This document shows positions 1-12,259 of a stretch of DNA of 64,000 nucleotides, one piece after another (positions within the stretch are counted from its first letter, which is position 1; every line of letters starts with the position of its first letter). The position numbers were made by a program, and so were the translations under genes. Source of the DNA: Rhabditoides inermis (lineage: Eukaryota; Nematoda; Chromadorea; Rhabditida; Rhabditidae); contig CAWZYM010000226.1 of the NCBI GenBank assembly GCA_963966185.1, positions 222,001-286,000 of the forward strand, read 5' to 3'. The notes under the pieces are model-generated. The model made no database searches. It had not been told where the DNA came from and saw only the letters and a program-made list of their open reading frames with translations.

Positions 1-540
1 CGCTTGAGAACCGAGAATACTCTCGCTTGAGAATCGAGAACACTCTCGCTTGAGAAGCGAGAATACTCTCGCTTGAGAAGCGAGAACACTCTCGCTTGGG
101 AAGCGAGAACACTCTCGCTTGAGAAGCGAGAACATTCTCGCTTGAGAAGCGAGAACACTCTCGCTTGAGAAGCGAGAACATTCTCGCTTGAGAAGCGAGA
201 ACACTCTCGCTTGAGAAGCGAGAACACTCTCGCTTGAGACTTGAGAAGCGAGAACACTCTCTCTTGCGAAGCGAGAATATTCTCGCTTGAGAAGCGAGAA
301 CACTCTCGCTTGAGAAGCGAGAACACTCTCGCTTGAGAAGCGAGAACACTCTCTCTTGAGAAGCGAGAATATTCTCGCTTGAGAAGCGGGAATACTCTCG
401 CTTGAGAAGCGAGACAGTCTCGCTTGAGAAACGAGAACACTCTCGCTTGAGAAGCGAGAACACTCTCGCTTGAGAAACGAGAACACTCTCGCTTGAGAAG
501 CGAGAATACTCTCGCTTGAGACTTGAGAAGCGAGAACACT

Positions 541-2182
541 CTCGCTTGAGAAGTGAGAACACTCTCGTTCAGGAAGAGAGAACACTCTCGCTTGAGAAGC
601 GAGAACACTCTCGCTTGAGAAGCGAGAATACTCTCGCTTGAGAAGCGAGAACACTCTCGCTTGAGAAGCGAGAACACTCTCGCTTGAGAAGCGAGAATAC
701 TCTCGCTTGAGACTTGAGAAGCGAGAACACTCTCGCTTGAGAAGTGAGAACACTCTCGGCCAGGAAGAGAGAACACTCTCGCTTGAGAAGCGAGAACACT
801 CTCGCTTGAGAAGCGAGAATACTCTTGCTTGAGAAGCGAGAACACTCTCGCTTGGGAAGCGAGATCGCTTGAGAAGCGAGAACATTCTCGCTTGAGAAGC
901 GAGAACACTCTCGCTTGAGAAGCGAGAACATTCTCGCTTGAGAAGCGAGAACACTCTCGCTTGAGAAGCGAGAACACTGTCGCTTGATAAGCGAGAATAC
1001 TCTCGCTTGAGACTTGAGAAGCGAGAACACTTTCTCTTGAGAAGCGAGAACACTCTATCTTGAGAAGCGAGAATATTCTCGCTTGAGAAGCGAGAATACT
1101 CTCGCTTGAGAAGCGAGAACACCTTCTCTTGAGAAGCGAGAATATTCTCGCTTGAGAAGCGAGAATACTCTCCCTTGAGAATCGAGAACACTCTCGCTTG
1201 AGAAGCGAGAATACTCTCGCTTGAGACTTGAGAAGCGAGAACACTCTCGCTTGAGAAGCGAGAACACTCTCACTTGAGAAGCGAGAACACTATCTCGCTT
1301 GAGAAGCGAGAACACTCTCGCTTGAGAAGCGAGAACACTCTCGCTTGAGAAGCGAGAATACTCTCGCTTGAGACTTGAGAAGCGAGAACACTCTCGCTTG
1401 AGAAGTGAGAACACTCTCGTTCAGGAAGAGAGAACACTCTCGCTTGAGAAGCGAGAACACTCTCGCTTGAGAAGCGAGAATACTCTCGCTTGAGAAGCGA
1501 GAACACTCTCGCTTGAGAAGCGAGAACACTCTCGCTTGAGAAGCGAGAATACTCTCGCTTGAGACTTGAGAAGCGAGAACACTCTCGCTTGAGAAGTGAG
1601 AACACTCTCGGCCAGGAAGAGAGAACACTCTCGCTTGAGAAGCGAGAACACTCTCGCTTGAGAAGCGAGAATACTCTTGCTTGAGAAGCGAGAACACTCT
1701 CGCTTGGGAAGCGAGATCGCTTGAGAAGCGAGAACATTCTCGCTTGAGAAGCGAGAACACTCTCGCTTGAGAAGCGAGAACATTCTCGCTTGAGAAGCGA
1801 GAACACTCTCGCTTGAGAAGCGAGAACACTGTCGCTTGATAAGCGAGAATACTCTCGCTTGAGACTTGAGAAGCGAGAACACTTTCTCTTGAGAAGCGAG
1901 AACACTCTATCTTGAGAAGCGAGAATATTCTCGCTTGAGAAGCGAGAATACTCTCGCTTGAGAAGCGAGAACACCTTCTCTTGAGAAGCGAGAATATTCT
2001 CGCTTGAGAAGCGAGAATACTCTCCCTTGAGAATCGAGAACACTCTCGCTTGAGAAGCGAGAATACTCTCGCTTGAGACTTGAGAAGCGAGAACACTCTC
2101 GCTTGAGAAGCGAGAACACTCTCACTTGAGAAGCGAGAACACTATCTCGCTTGAGAAGCGAGAACACTCTCGCTTGAGAAGC
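541..2182 (+). repeat. Higher-order repeat, 852-bp period (two copies)
   Basis: The order of variant units at 541-1330 recurs at 1393-2182, an offset of 852 bp. Shared landmarks are GTTCAGGAAGAG (about 568 and 1420), GGCCAGGAAGAG (about 759 and 1611), GGGAAGCGAGATCGC (about 855 and 1707) and CACTATCTCGC (about 1287 and 2139). The copies diverge after about 1330/2182. Confidence 0.85.
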
Positions 2183-2479
2183 GAGAATACTCTCGCTTGA
2201 GAAGCGAGAACACTCTCGCTTGGGAAGCGAGAACACTCTCGCTTGAGAAGCGAGAACATTCTCGCTTGAGAAGCGAGAACACTCTCGCTTGAGAAGCGAG
2301 AACACTCTCGCTTGAGAAGCGAGAACACTCTCTCTTGCGAAGCGAGAATATTCTCGCTTGAGAAGTGAGAACACTCTCGCTTGAGAAGCGAGAATACTCT
2401 CGCTTGAGAAGCGAGAATTTTCTCGCTTGAGAAGCGGGAATACTCTCGCTTGAGAAGCGAGAACACTCTCGCTTGAGAA

Positions 2480-4769
2480 GCGAGAACACTCTCGCTTGAG
2501 AAGCGAGAACACTCTCGCTTGAGAAGCGAGAACACTCTCGCTTGAAAAGCGAGAATACTCTCGCTTGAGACTTGAGAAGCGAGAACACTCTTGCTTGAGA
2601 AGTGAGAACACTCTCGCTCAGGAAGAGAGAACACTCTCGCTTGAGAAGCGAGAACACTCTCGCTTGAGAAGCGAGAATACTCTCGCTTGAGAATCGAGAA
2701 CACTCTCGCTTGAGAAGCGAGAACACTCTCGCTTGAGAAGCGAGAATACTCTTGCTTGAGAAGCGAGAAGCGAGAAGACTCTCGCTTGAGAAGTGAGAAC
2801 ACTCTCGCTCAGGAAGAGAGAACACTCTCGCTTGAGAAGCGAGAACACTCTCGCTTGAGAAGCGAGAATACTCTCGCTTGAGAAGCGAGAACACTCTCGC
2901 TTGAGAAGTGAGAACATTCTCGCTTGAGAAGCGAGAACACTCTCGCTTGAGAAGCGAGAACACTCTCGCTTGAGAAGCGAGAAAACTCTCGCTTGAGACT
3001 TGAGAAGCGAGAACACTCTCGCTTGAGAAGCGAGAACACTCTATCTTGAGAAGCGAGAATATTCTCGCTTGAGAAGCGAGAATACTCTCGCTTGAGAAGC
3101 GAGAACACTCTCTCTTGAGAAGCGAGAATATTCTCGCTTGAGAAGCGAGAATATTCTCGCTTGAGAAGCGAGAATACTCTCGCTTGAGAATCGAGAACAC
3201 TCTCGCTTGAGAAGCGAGAATACTCTCGCTTGAGACTTGAGAAGCGAGAACATTCTTGCTTGAGAAGCGAGAATACTCTCGCTTGAGAAGCGAGAATACT
3301 CTCGCTTGAGAAGCGAGAATACTCTCGCTTGAGAAGCGAGAATACTCTCGCTTGAGAAGCGAGAACACTCTCGCTTGGGAAGCGAGAACACTCTCGCTTG
3401 AGAAGCAAGAACACTCTCGCTTGAGAAGCAAGAACATTCTCGCTTGAGAAGCGAGAACACTCTCGCTTGAGAAGCGAGAACACTCTCGCTTGAGACTTGA
3501 GAAGCGAGAACACTCTCTTTTGCGAAGCGAGAACACTCTCGCTTGAGAAGCGAGAACACTCTCTCTTGCGAAGCGAGAATATTCTCGCTTGAGAAGTGAG
3601 AACACTCTCGCTTGAGAAGCGAGAATACTCTCGCTTGAGAAGCGAGAATATTCTCGCTTGAGAAGCGGGAATACTCTCGCTTGAGAAGCGAGAACACTCT
3701 CGCTTGAGAAGCGAGAACACTCTCGCTTGAGAAGCGAGAACACTCTCGCTTGAGAAGCGAGAACACTCTCGCTTGAGAAGCGAGAACACTCTCGCTTGAA
3801 AAGCGAGAATACTCTCGCTTGAGACTTGAGAAGCGAGAACACTCTTGCTTGAGAAGTGAGAACACTCTCGCTCAGGAAGAGAGAACACTCTCGCTTGAGA
3901 AGCGAGAACACTCTCGCTTGAGAAGCGAGAATACTCTCGCTTGAGAATCGAGAACACTCTCGCTTGAGAAGCGAGAACACTCTCGCTTGAGAAGCGAGAA
4001 TACTCTTGCTTGAGAAGCGAGAAGCGAGAAGACTCTCGCTTGAGAAGTGAGAACACTCTCGCTCAGGAAGAGAGAACACTCTCGCTTGAGAAGCGAGAAC
4101 ACTCTCGCTTGAGAAGCGAGAATACTCTCGCTTGAGAAGCGAGAACACTCTCGCTTGAGAAGTGAGAACATTCTCGCTTGAGAAGCGAGAACACTCTCGC
4201 TTGAGAAGCGAGAACACTCTCGCTTGAGAAGCGAGAAAACTCTCGCTTGAGACTTGAGAAGCGAGAACACTCTCGCTTGAGAAGCGAGAACACTCTATCT
4301 TGAGAAGCGAGAATATTCTCGCTTGAGAAGCGAGAATACTCTCGCTTGAGAAGCGAGAACACTCTCTCTTGAGAAGCGAGAATATTCTCGCTTGAGAAGC
4401 GAGAATATTCTCGCTTGAGAAGCGAGAATACTCTCGCTTGAGAATCGAGAACACTCTCGCTTGAGAAGCGAGAATACTCTCGCTTGAGACTTGAGAAGCG
4501 AGAACATTCTTGCTTGAGAAGCGAGAATACTCTCGCTTGAGAAGCGAGAATACTCTCGCTTGAGAAGCGAGAATACTCTCGCTTGAGAAGCGAGAATACT
4601 CTCGCTTGAGAAGCGAGAACACTCTCGCTTGGGAAGCGAGAACACTCTCGCTTGAGAAGCAAGAACACTCTCGCTTGAGAAGCAAGAACATTCTCGCTTG
4701 AGAAGCGAGAACACTCTCGCTTGAGAAGCGAGAACACTCTCGCTTGAGACTTGAGAAGCGAGAACACTC
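2480..4769 (+). repeat. Higher-order repeat, 1254-bp period (two copies)
   Basis: Variant order at about 2480-3515 is repeated at 3734-4769. Landmarks are CTTGAAAAGC (2541 and 3795), TTGCTTGAGAAGTGAG (2591 and 3845) and GAAGCGAGAAGCGAGAAGAC (about 2760 and 4014). Upstream of 2480 the offset becomes 1231 bp, which means one 23-bp unit was gained or lost between copies. Confidence 0.82.
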
Positions 4770-5677
4770 TCTCTTGCGAAGCGAGAATAGTCTCGCTTGA
4801 GAAGCGAGAATACTCTCGCTTGAGAAGCGAGAACACTCTCGCTCAGGAAGAGAGAACACTCTCGCTTGAGAAGCGAGAACACTCTCGCTTGAGAAGCGAG
4901 AATACTCTCGCTTGAGAAGCGAGAACACTCTCGCTTGAGAAGCGAGAACACTCTCGCTTGAGAAGCGAGAACACTCTCGCTTGAGAAGCGAGAATACTCT
5001 CGCTTGAGAAGCGAGAATACTCTCGCTTGAGACTTGAGAAGCGAGAACACTCTCTTTTGCGAAGCGAGAATAGTCTCGCTTGAGAAGCGAGAATACTCTC
5101 GCTTGAGAAGCGAGAACACTCTCGCTCAGGAAGAGAGAACACTCTCGCTTGAGAAGCGAGAACACTCTCGCTTGAGAAGCGAGAATACTCTCGCCTAAAA
5201 GCGAGAACACTCTCGCTTGAGAAGCGAGAACATTCTCGCTTGAGAAGCGAGAACACTCTCGCTTGAGAAGAGAGAACACTCTCGCTTGAGAAGTGAGAAC
5301 ACTCTCGCTTGAGACTTGAGAAGCGAGAACACTTTCTCTTGAGAAGCGAGAACACTCTATCTTGAGAAGCGAGAATATTCTCGCTTGAGAAGCGAGAATA
5401 CTCTCGCTTGACAAGCGAGAACACTCTCTCTTGAGAAGCGAGAATATTCTCGCTTGAGAAGCGAGAATACTCTCGCTTGAGAATCGAGAACACTCTCGCT
5501 TGAGAAGCGAGAATACTCTCGCTTGAGACTTGAGAAGCGAGAACACTCTCGCTTGAGAAGCGAGAACACTCTCGCCTGAGAAGCGAGAACACTCTCGCTT
5601 GAGAAGCGAGAATACTCTCGCTTGAGAAGCGAGAATATTCTCGCTTGAGAAGCGAGAATACTCTCGCTTGAGAAGCG

Positions 5678-5715
5678 AGAGTGTTCTCGCGAGAGTGTTC
5701 TCGCCCCCCTTGAAC
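5678..5715 (-). repeat. Micro-inversion module, copy 1
   Basis: Two inverted partial units (GAGAGTGTTCTCGC twice) and a C-rich junction CGCCCCCCTTGAAC interrupt the forward array. The same module occurs six times in the left arm, always followed by CGCTTGGGAAGCGAG, so it is a single ancestral event spread by segmental duplication. Confidence 0.92.
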
Positions 5716-6490
5716 ACTCTCGCTTGGGAAGCGAGAACACTCTCGCTTGAGAAGCGAGAACACTCTCGCTTGAGAAGTGAGAACACTCTCGCTCAGGAAG
5801 AGAGAACACTCTCGCTTGAGAAGCGAGAACACTCTCGCTTGAGAAGCGAGAATACTCTCGCTTGAGAAGCGAGAACACTCTCGCTTGAGAAGCGAGAACA
5901 CTCTCGCTTGAGAAGCGAGAACACTCTCGCTTGAGAAGCGAGAATACTCTCGCTTGAGAAGCGAGAATACTCTCGCTTGAGACTTGAGAAGCGAGAACAC
6001 TCTCTCTTGCGAAGCGAGAATAGTCTCGCTTGAGAAGAGAGAACACTCTCGCTTGAGAAGCGAGAACACTCTCGCTTGAGAAGCGAGAATACTCTTGCTT
6101 GAGAAGCGAGAACACTCTCGCTTGGGAAGCGAGAACACTCTCGCTTGAAAAGCGAGAACATTCTCGCTTGAAAAGCGAGAACATTCTCGCTTGAGAAGCG
6201 AGAACACTCTCGCTTGAGAAGCGAGAATACTCTCGCTTGAGACTTGAGAAGCGAGAACACTTTCTCTTGAGAAGCGAGAACACTCTATCTTGAGAAGCGA
6301 GAATATTCTCGCTTGAGAAGCGAGAATACTCTCGCTTGAGACTTGAGAAGCGAGAACACTCTCGCTTGAGAAGCGAGAACACTCTCGCCTGAGAAGCGAG
6401 AACATTCTCGCTTGAGAAGCGAGAATACTCTCGCTTGAGAAGCGAGAATATTCTCGCTTGAGAAGCGAGAATACTCTCGCTTGAGAAGCG

Positions 6491-6528
6491 AGAGTGTTCT
6501 CGCGAGAGTGTTCTCGCCCCCCTTGAAC
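6491..6528 (-). repeat. Micro-inversion module, copy 2
   Basis: Same inverted half-units and CCCCCC junction as at 5678, offset 813 bp, within a local duplicate of about 5530-5790. Confidence 0.92.
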
Positions 6529-9500
6529 ACTCTCGCTTGGGAAGCGAGAACACTCTCGCTTGAGAAGCGAGAACACTCTCGCTTGAGAAGTGAGAACACT
6601 CTCGCTCAGGAAGAGAGAACACTCTCGCTTGAGAAGCGAGAACACTCTCGCTTGAGAAGCGAGAATACTCTTGCTTGAGAAGCGAGAACACTCTCGCTTG
6701 GGAAGCGAGAACACTCTCGCTTGAGAAGCGAGAACATTCTCGCTTGAGAAGCGAGAACACTCTCGCTTGAGAAGCGAGAACACTCTCGCTTGATAAGCGA
6801 GAATACTCTCGCTTGAGACTTGAGAAGCGAGAACACTTTCTCTTGAGAAGCGAGAACACTCTATCTTGAGAAGCGAGAATATTCTCGCTTGAGAAGCGAG
6901 AATACTCTCGCTTGAGAAGCGAGAACAATCTCTCTTGAGAAGCGAGAATATTCTCGCTTGAGAAGCGAGAATACTCTCCCTTGAGAATCGAGAACACTCT
7001 CGCTTGGGAAGCGAGAACACTCTCGCTTGAGAAGCAAGAACATTCTCATTGAGAAGCGAGAACACTCTCGCTTGAGAAGCGAGAACACTCTCGCTTGAGA
7101 CTTGAGAAGCGAGAACACTCTCTCTTGCGAAGCGAGAATATTCTCGCTTGAGAAGCGAGAATAGTCTCGCTTGAGAAGCGAGAATACTCTCGCTTGAGAA
7201 GCGAGAACACTCTCTCTTGAGAAGCGAGAATATTCTCGCTTGAGAAGCGGGAATACTCTCGCTTGAGAAGCGAGAACACTCTCGCTTGAGAAACGAGAAC
7301 ACTCTCGCTTGAGAAGCGAGAACACTCTCGCTTGAGAAACGAGAACACTCTCGCTTGAGAAGCGAGAATACTCTCGCTTGAGACTTGAGAAGCGAGAACA
7401 CTCTCGCTTGAGAAGTGAGAACACTCTCGCTCAGGAAGAGAGAACACTCTCGCTTGAGAAGCGAGAACACTCTCGCTTGAGAAGCGAGAATACTCTCGCT
7501 TGAGAAGCGAGAACACTCTCGCTTGAGAAGCGAGAACACTCTCGCTTGAGAAGCGAGAACACTCTCGCTTGAGAAGCGAGAATACTCTCGCTTGAGACTT
7601 GAGAAGCGAGAACACTCTCGCTCAGGAAGAGAGAACACTCTCGCTTGAGAAGCGAGAACACTCTCGCTTGAGAAGCGAGAACACTCTCGCTTGAGAAGCG
7701 AGAACACTCTCGCTTGAGAAGCGAGAACACTCTCGCCTAAAAGCGAGAACACTCTCGCTTGAGAAGCGAGAACATTCTCGCTTGAGAAGCGAGAACACTC
7801 TCGCTTGAGAAGCGAGAACACTCTCGCTTGAGAAGTGAGAACACTCTCGCTCAGGAAGAGAGAACACTCTCGCTTGAGAAGCGAGAACACTCTCGCTTGA
7901 GAAGCGAGAATACTCTTGCTTGAGAAGCGAGAACACTCTCGCTTGGGAAGCGAGAACACTCTCGCTTGAAAAGCGAGAACATTCTCGCTTGAAAAGCGAG
8001 AACATTCTTGCTTGAGAAGCGAGAACACTCTCGCTTGAAAAGCGAGAACACTCTCGCTTGAGAAGCGAGAATACTCTCGCTTGAGACTTGAGAAGCGAGA
8101 ACACTTTCTCTTGAGAAGCGAGAACACTCTATCTTGAGAAGCGAGAATATTCTCGCTTGAGAAGCGAGAATACTCTCGCTTGACAAGCGAGAACACTCTC
8201 TCTTGAGAAGCGAGAATATTATCGCTTGAGAAGCGAGAATACTCTCGCTTGTACTCTCGCTTGAGAATCGAGAACACTCTCGCTTGAGAAGCGAGAATAC
8301 TCTCGCTTGAGACTTGAGAAGCGAGAACACTCTCGCTTGAGAAGCGAGAACACTCTCGCCTGAGAAGCGAGAACACTCTCGCTTGAGAAGCGAGAATACT
8401 CTCGCTTGAGAAGCGAGAATATTCTCGCTTGAGAAGCGAGAATACTCTCGCTTGAGAAGCGAGAACACTCTCGCTTGGGAAGCGAGAACACTCTCGCTTA
8501 AGAAGCGAGAACATTCTCGCTTGAGAAGCGAGAACACTCTCGCTTGAGAAGCGAGAACACTTTCTCTTGAGAAGCGAGGACACTCTATCTTGAGAAGCGA
8601 GAATATTCTCGCTTGAGAAGCGAGAATACTCTCGCTTGAGAAGCGAGAACACTCTCTCTTGAGAAGCGAGAATATTCTCGCTTGAGAAGCGAGAATACTC
8701 TCGCTTGAGAATCGAGAACACTCTCGCTTGAGAAGCGAGAATACTCTCGCTTGAGACTTGAGAAGTGAGAACACTCTCGCTCTAGAAGAGAGAACACTCT
8801 CGCTTGAGAAGCGAGAATAGTCTCGCTTGAGAAGCGAGAATACTCTCGCTTGAGAAGCGAGAACACTCTCTCTTGAGAAGCGAGAATATTCTCGCTTGAG
8901 AAGCGGGAATACTCTCGCTTGAGAAGCGAGAACACTCTCGCTTGAGAAACGAGAACACTCTCGCTTGAGAAGCGAGAACACTCTCGCTTGAGAAACGAGA
9001 ACACTCTCGCTTGAGAAGCGAGAATACTCTCGCTTGAGACTTGAGAAGCGAGAACACTCTCGCTTGAGAAGTGAGAACACTCTCGCTCAGGAAGAGAGAA
9101 CACTCTCGCTTGAGAAGCGAGAACACTCTCGCTTGAGAAGCGAGAATACTCTCGCTTGAGAAGCGAGAACACTCTCGCTTGAGAAGCGAGAACACTCTCG
9201 CTTGAGAAGCGAGAACACTCTCGCTTGAGAAGCGAGAATACTCTCGCTTGAGACTTGAGAAGCGAGAACACTCTCGCTCAGGAAGAGAGAACACTCTCGC
9301 TTGAGAAGCGAGAACACTCTCGCTTGAGAAGCGAGAACACTCTCGCTTGAGAAGCGAGAACACTCTCGCTTGAGAAGCGAGAACACTCTCGCCTAAAAGC
9401 GAGAACACTCTCGCTTGAGAAGCGAGAACATTCTCGCTTGAGAAGCGAGAACACTCTCGCTTGAGAAGCGAGAACACTCTCGCCTAAAAGCGAGAACACT

Positions 9501-9920
9501 CTCGCTTGAGAAGCGAGAACATTCTCGCTTGAGAAGCGAGAACACTCTCGCTTGGGAAGCGAGAACACTCTCGCTTGAAAAGCGAGAACATTCTCGCTTG
9601 AAAAGCGAGAACATTCTCGCTTGAGAAGCGAGAACACTCTCGCTTGAGAAGCGAGAATACTCTCGCTTGAGACTTGAGAAGCGAGAACACTTTCTCTTGA
9701 GAAGCGAGAACACTCTATCTTGAGAAGCGAGAATATTCTCGCTTGAGAAGCGAGAATACTCTCGCTTGAGACTTGAGAAGCGAGAACACTCTCGCTTGAG
9801 AAGCGAGAACACTCTCGCCTGAGAAGCGAGAACATTCTCGCTTGAGAAGCGAGAATACTCTCGCTTGAGAAGCGAGAATATTCTCGCTTGAGAAGCGAGA
9901 ATACTCTCGCTTGAGAAGCG

Positions 9921-9958
9921 AGAGTGTTCTCGCGAGAGTGTTCTCGCCCCCCTTGAAC
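9921..9958 (-). repeat. Micro-inversion module, copy 3
   Basis: Same module, carried by the 3430-bp duplicate of copy 2. Confidence 0.92.
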
Positions 9959-12259
9959 ACTCTCGCTTGGGAAGCGAGAACACTCTCGCTTGAGAAGCGA
10001 GAACACTCTCGCTTGAGAAGTGAGAACACTCTCGCTCAGGAAGAGAGAACACTCTCGCTTGAGAAGCGAGAACACTCTCGCTTGAGAAGCGAGAATACTC
10101 TTGCTTGAGAAGCGAGAACACTCTCGCTTGGGAAGCGAGAACACTCTCGCTTGAGAAGCGAGAACATTCTCGCTTGAGAAGCGAGAACACTCTCGCTTGA
10201 GAAGCGAGAACACTCTCGCTTGATAAGCGAGAATACTCTCGCTTGAGACTTGAGAAGCGAGAACACTTTCTCTTGAGAAGCGAGAACACTCTATCTTGAG
10301 AAGCGAGAATATTCTCGCTTGAGAAGCGAGAATACTCTCGCTTGAGAAGCGAGAACAATCTCTCTTGAGAAGCGAGAATATTCTCGCTTGAGAAGCGAGA
10401 ATACTCTCCCTTGAGAATCGAGAACACTCTCGCTTGGGAAGCGAGAACACTCTCGCTTGAGAAGCAAGAACATTCTCATTGAGAAGCGAGAACACTCTCG
10501 CTTGAGAAGCGAGAACACTCTCGCTTGAGACTTGAGAAGCGAGAACACTCTCTCTTGCGAAGCGAGAATATTCTCGCTTGAGAAGCGAGAATAGTCTCGC
10601 TTGAGAAGCGAGAATACTCTCGCTTGAGAAGCGAGAACACTCTCTCTTGAGAAGCGAGAATATTCTCGCTTGAGAAGCGGGAATACTCTCGCTTGAGAAG
10701 CGAGAACACTCTCGCTTGAGAAACGAGAACACTCTCGCTTGAGAAGCGAGAACACTCTCGCTTGAGAAACGAGAACACTCTCGCTTGAGAAGCGAGAATA
10801 CTCTCGCTTGAGACTTGAGAAGCGAGAACACTCTCGCTTGAGAAGTGAGAACACTCTCGCTCAGGAAGAGAGAACACTCTCGCTTGAGAAGCGAGAACAC
10901 TCTCGCTTGAGAAGCGAGAATACTCTCGCTTGAGAAGCGAGAACACTCTCGCTTGAGAAGCGAGAACACTCTCGCTTGAGAAGCGAGAACACTCTCGCTT
11001 GAGAAGCGAGAATACTCTCGCTTGAGACTTGAGAAGCGAGAACACTCTCGCTCAGGAAGAGAGAACACTCTCGCTTGAGAAGCGAGAACACTCTCGCTTG
11101 AGAAGCGAGAACACTCTCGCTTGAGAAGCGAGAACACTCTCGCTTGAGAAGCGAGAACACTCTCGCCTAAAAGCGAGAACACTCTCGCTTGAGAAGCGAG
11201 AACATTCTCGCTTGAGAAGCGAGAACACTCTCGCTTGAGAAGCGAGAACACTCTCGCTTGAGAAGTGAGAACACTCTCGCTCAGGAAGAGAGAACACTCT
11301 CGCTTGAGAAGCGAGAACACTCTCGCTTGAGAAGCGAGAATACTCTTGCTTGAGAAGCGAGAACACTCTCGCTTGGGAAGCGAGAACACTCTCGCTTGAA
11401 AAGCGAGAACATTCTCGCTTGAAAAGCGAGAACATTCTTGCTTGAGAAGCGAGAACACTCTCGCTTGAAAAGCGAGAACACTCTCGCTTGAGAAGCGAGA
11501 ATACTCTCGCTTGAGACTTGAGAAGCGAGAACACTTTCTCTTGAGAAGCGAGAACACTCTATCTTGAGAAGCGAGAATATTCTCGCTTGAGAAGCGAGAA
11601 TACTCTCGCTTGACAAGCGAGAACACTCTCTCTTGAGAAGCGAGAATATTCTCGCTTGAGAAGCGAGAATACTCTCGCTTGTACTCTCGCTTGAGAATCG
11701 AGAACACTCTCGCTTGAGAAGCGAGAATACTCTCGCTTGAGACTTGAGAAGCGAGAACACTCTCGCTTGAGAAGCGAGAACACTCTCGCCTGAGAAGCGA
11801 GAACACTCTCGCTTGAGAAGCGAGAATACTCTCGCTTGAGAAGCGAGAATATTCTCGCTTGAGAAGCGAGAATACTCTCGCTTGAGAAGCGAGAACACTC
11901 TCGCTTGGGAAGCGAGAACACTCTCGCTTAAGAAGCGAGAACATTCTCGCTTGAGAAGCGAGAACACTCTCGCTTGAGAAGCGAGAACACTTTCTCTTGA
12001 GAAGCGAGGACACTCTATCTTGAGAAGCGAGAATATTCTCGCTTGAGAAGCGAGAATACTCTCGCTTGAGAAGCGAGAACACTCTCTCTTGAGAAGCGAG
12101 AAAATTCTCGCTTGAGAAGCGAGAATACTCTCGCTTGAGAATCGAGAACACTCTCGCTTGAGAAGCGAGAATACTCTCGCTTGAGACTTGAGAAGTGAGA
12201 ACACTCTCGCTCTAGAAGAGAGAACACTCTCGCTTGAGAAGCGAGAATAGTCTCGCTTG

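Noticed and set aside
5668..5865. 65-codon plus-strand frame (six copies) starting in the micro-inversion modules
   Set aside because: It exists only because the micro-inversion shifts the register. There is no coding signature.
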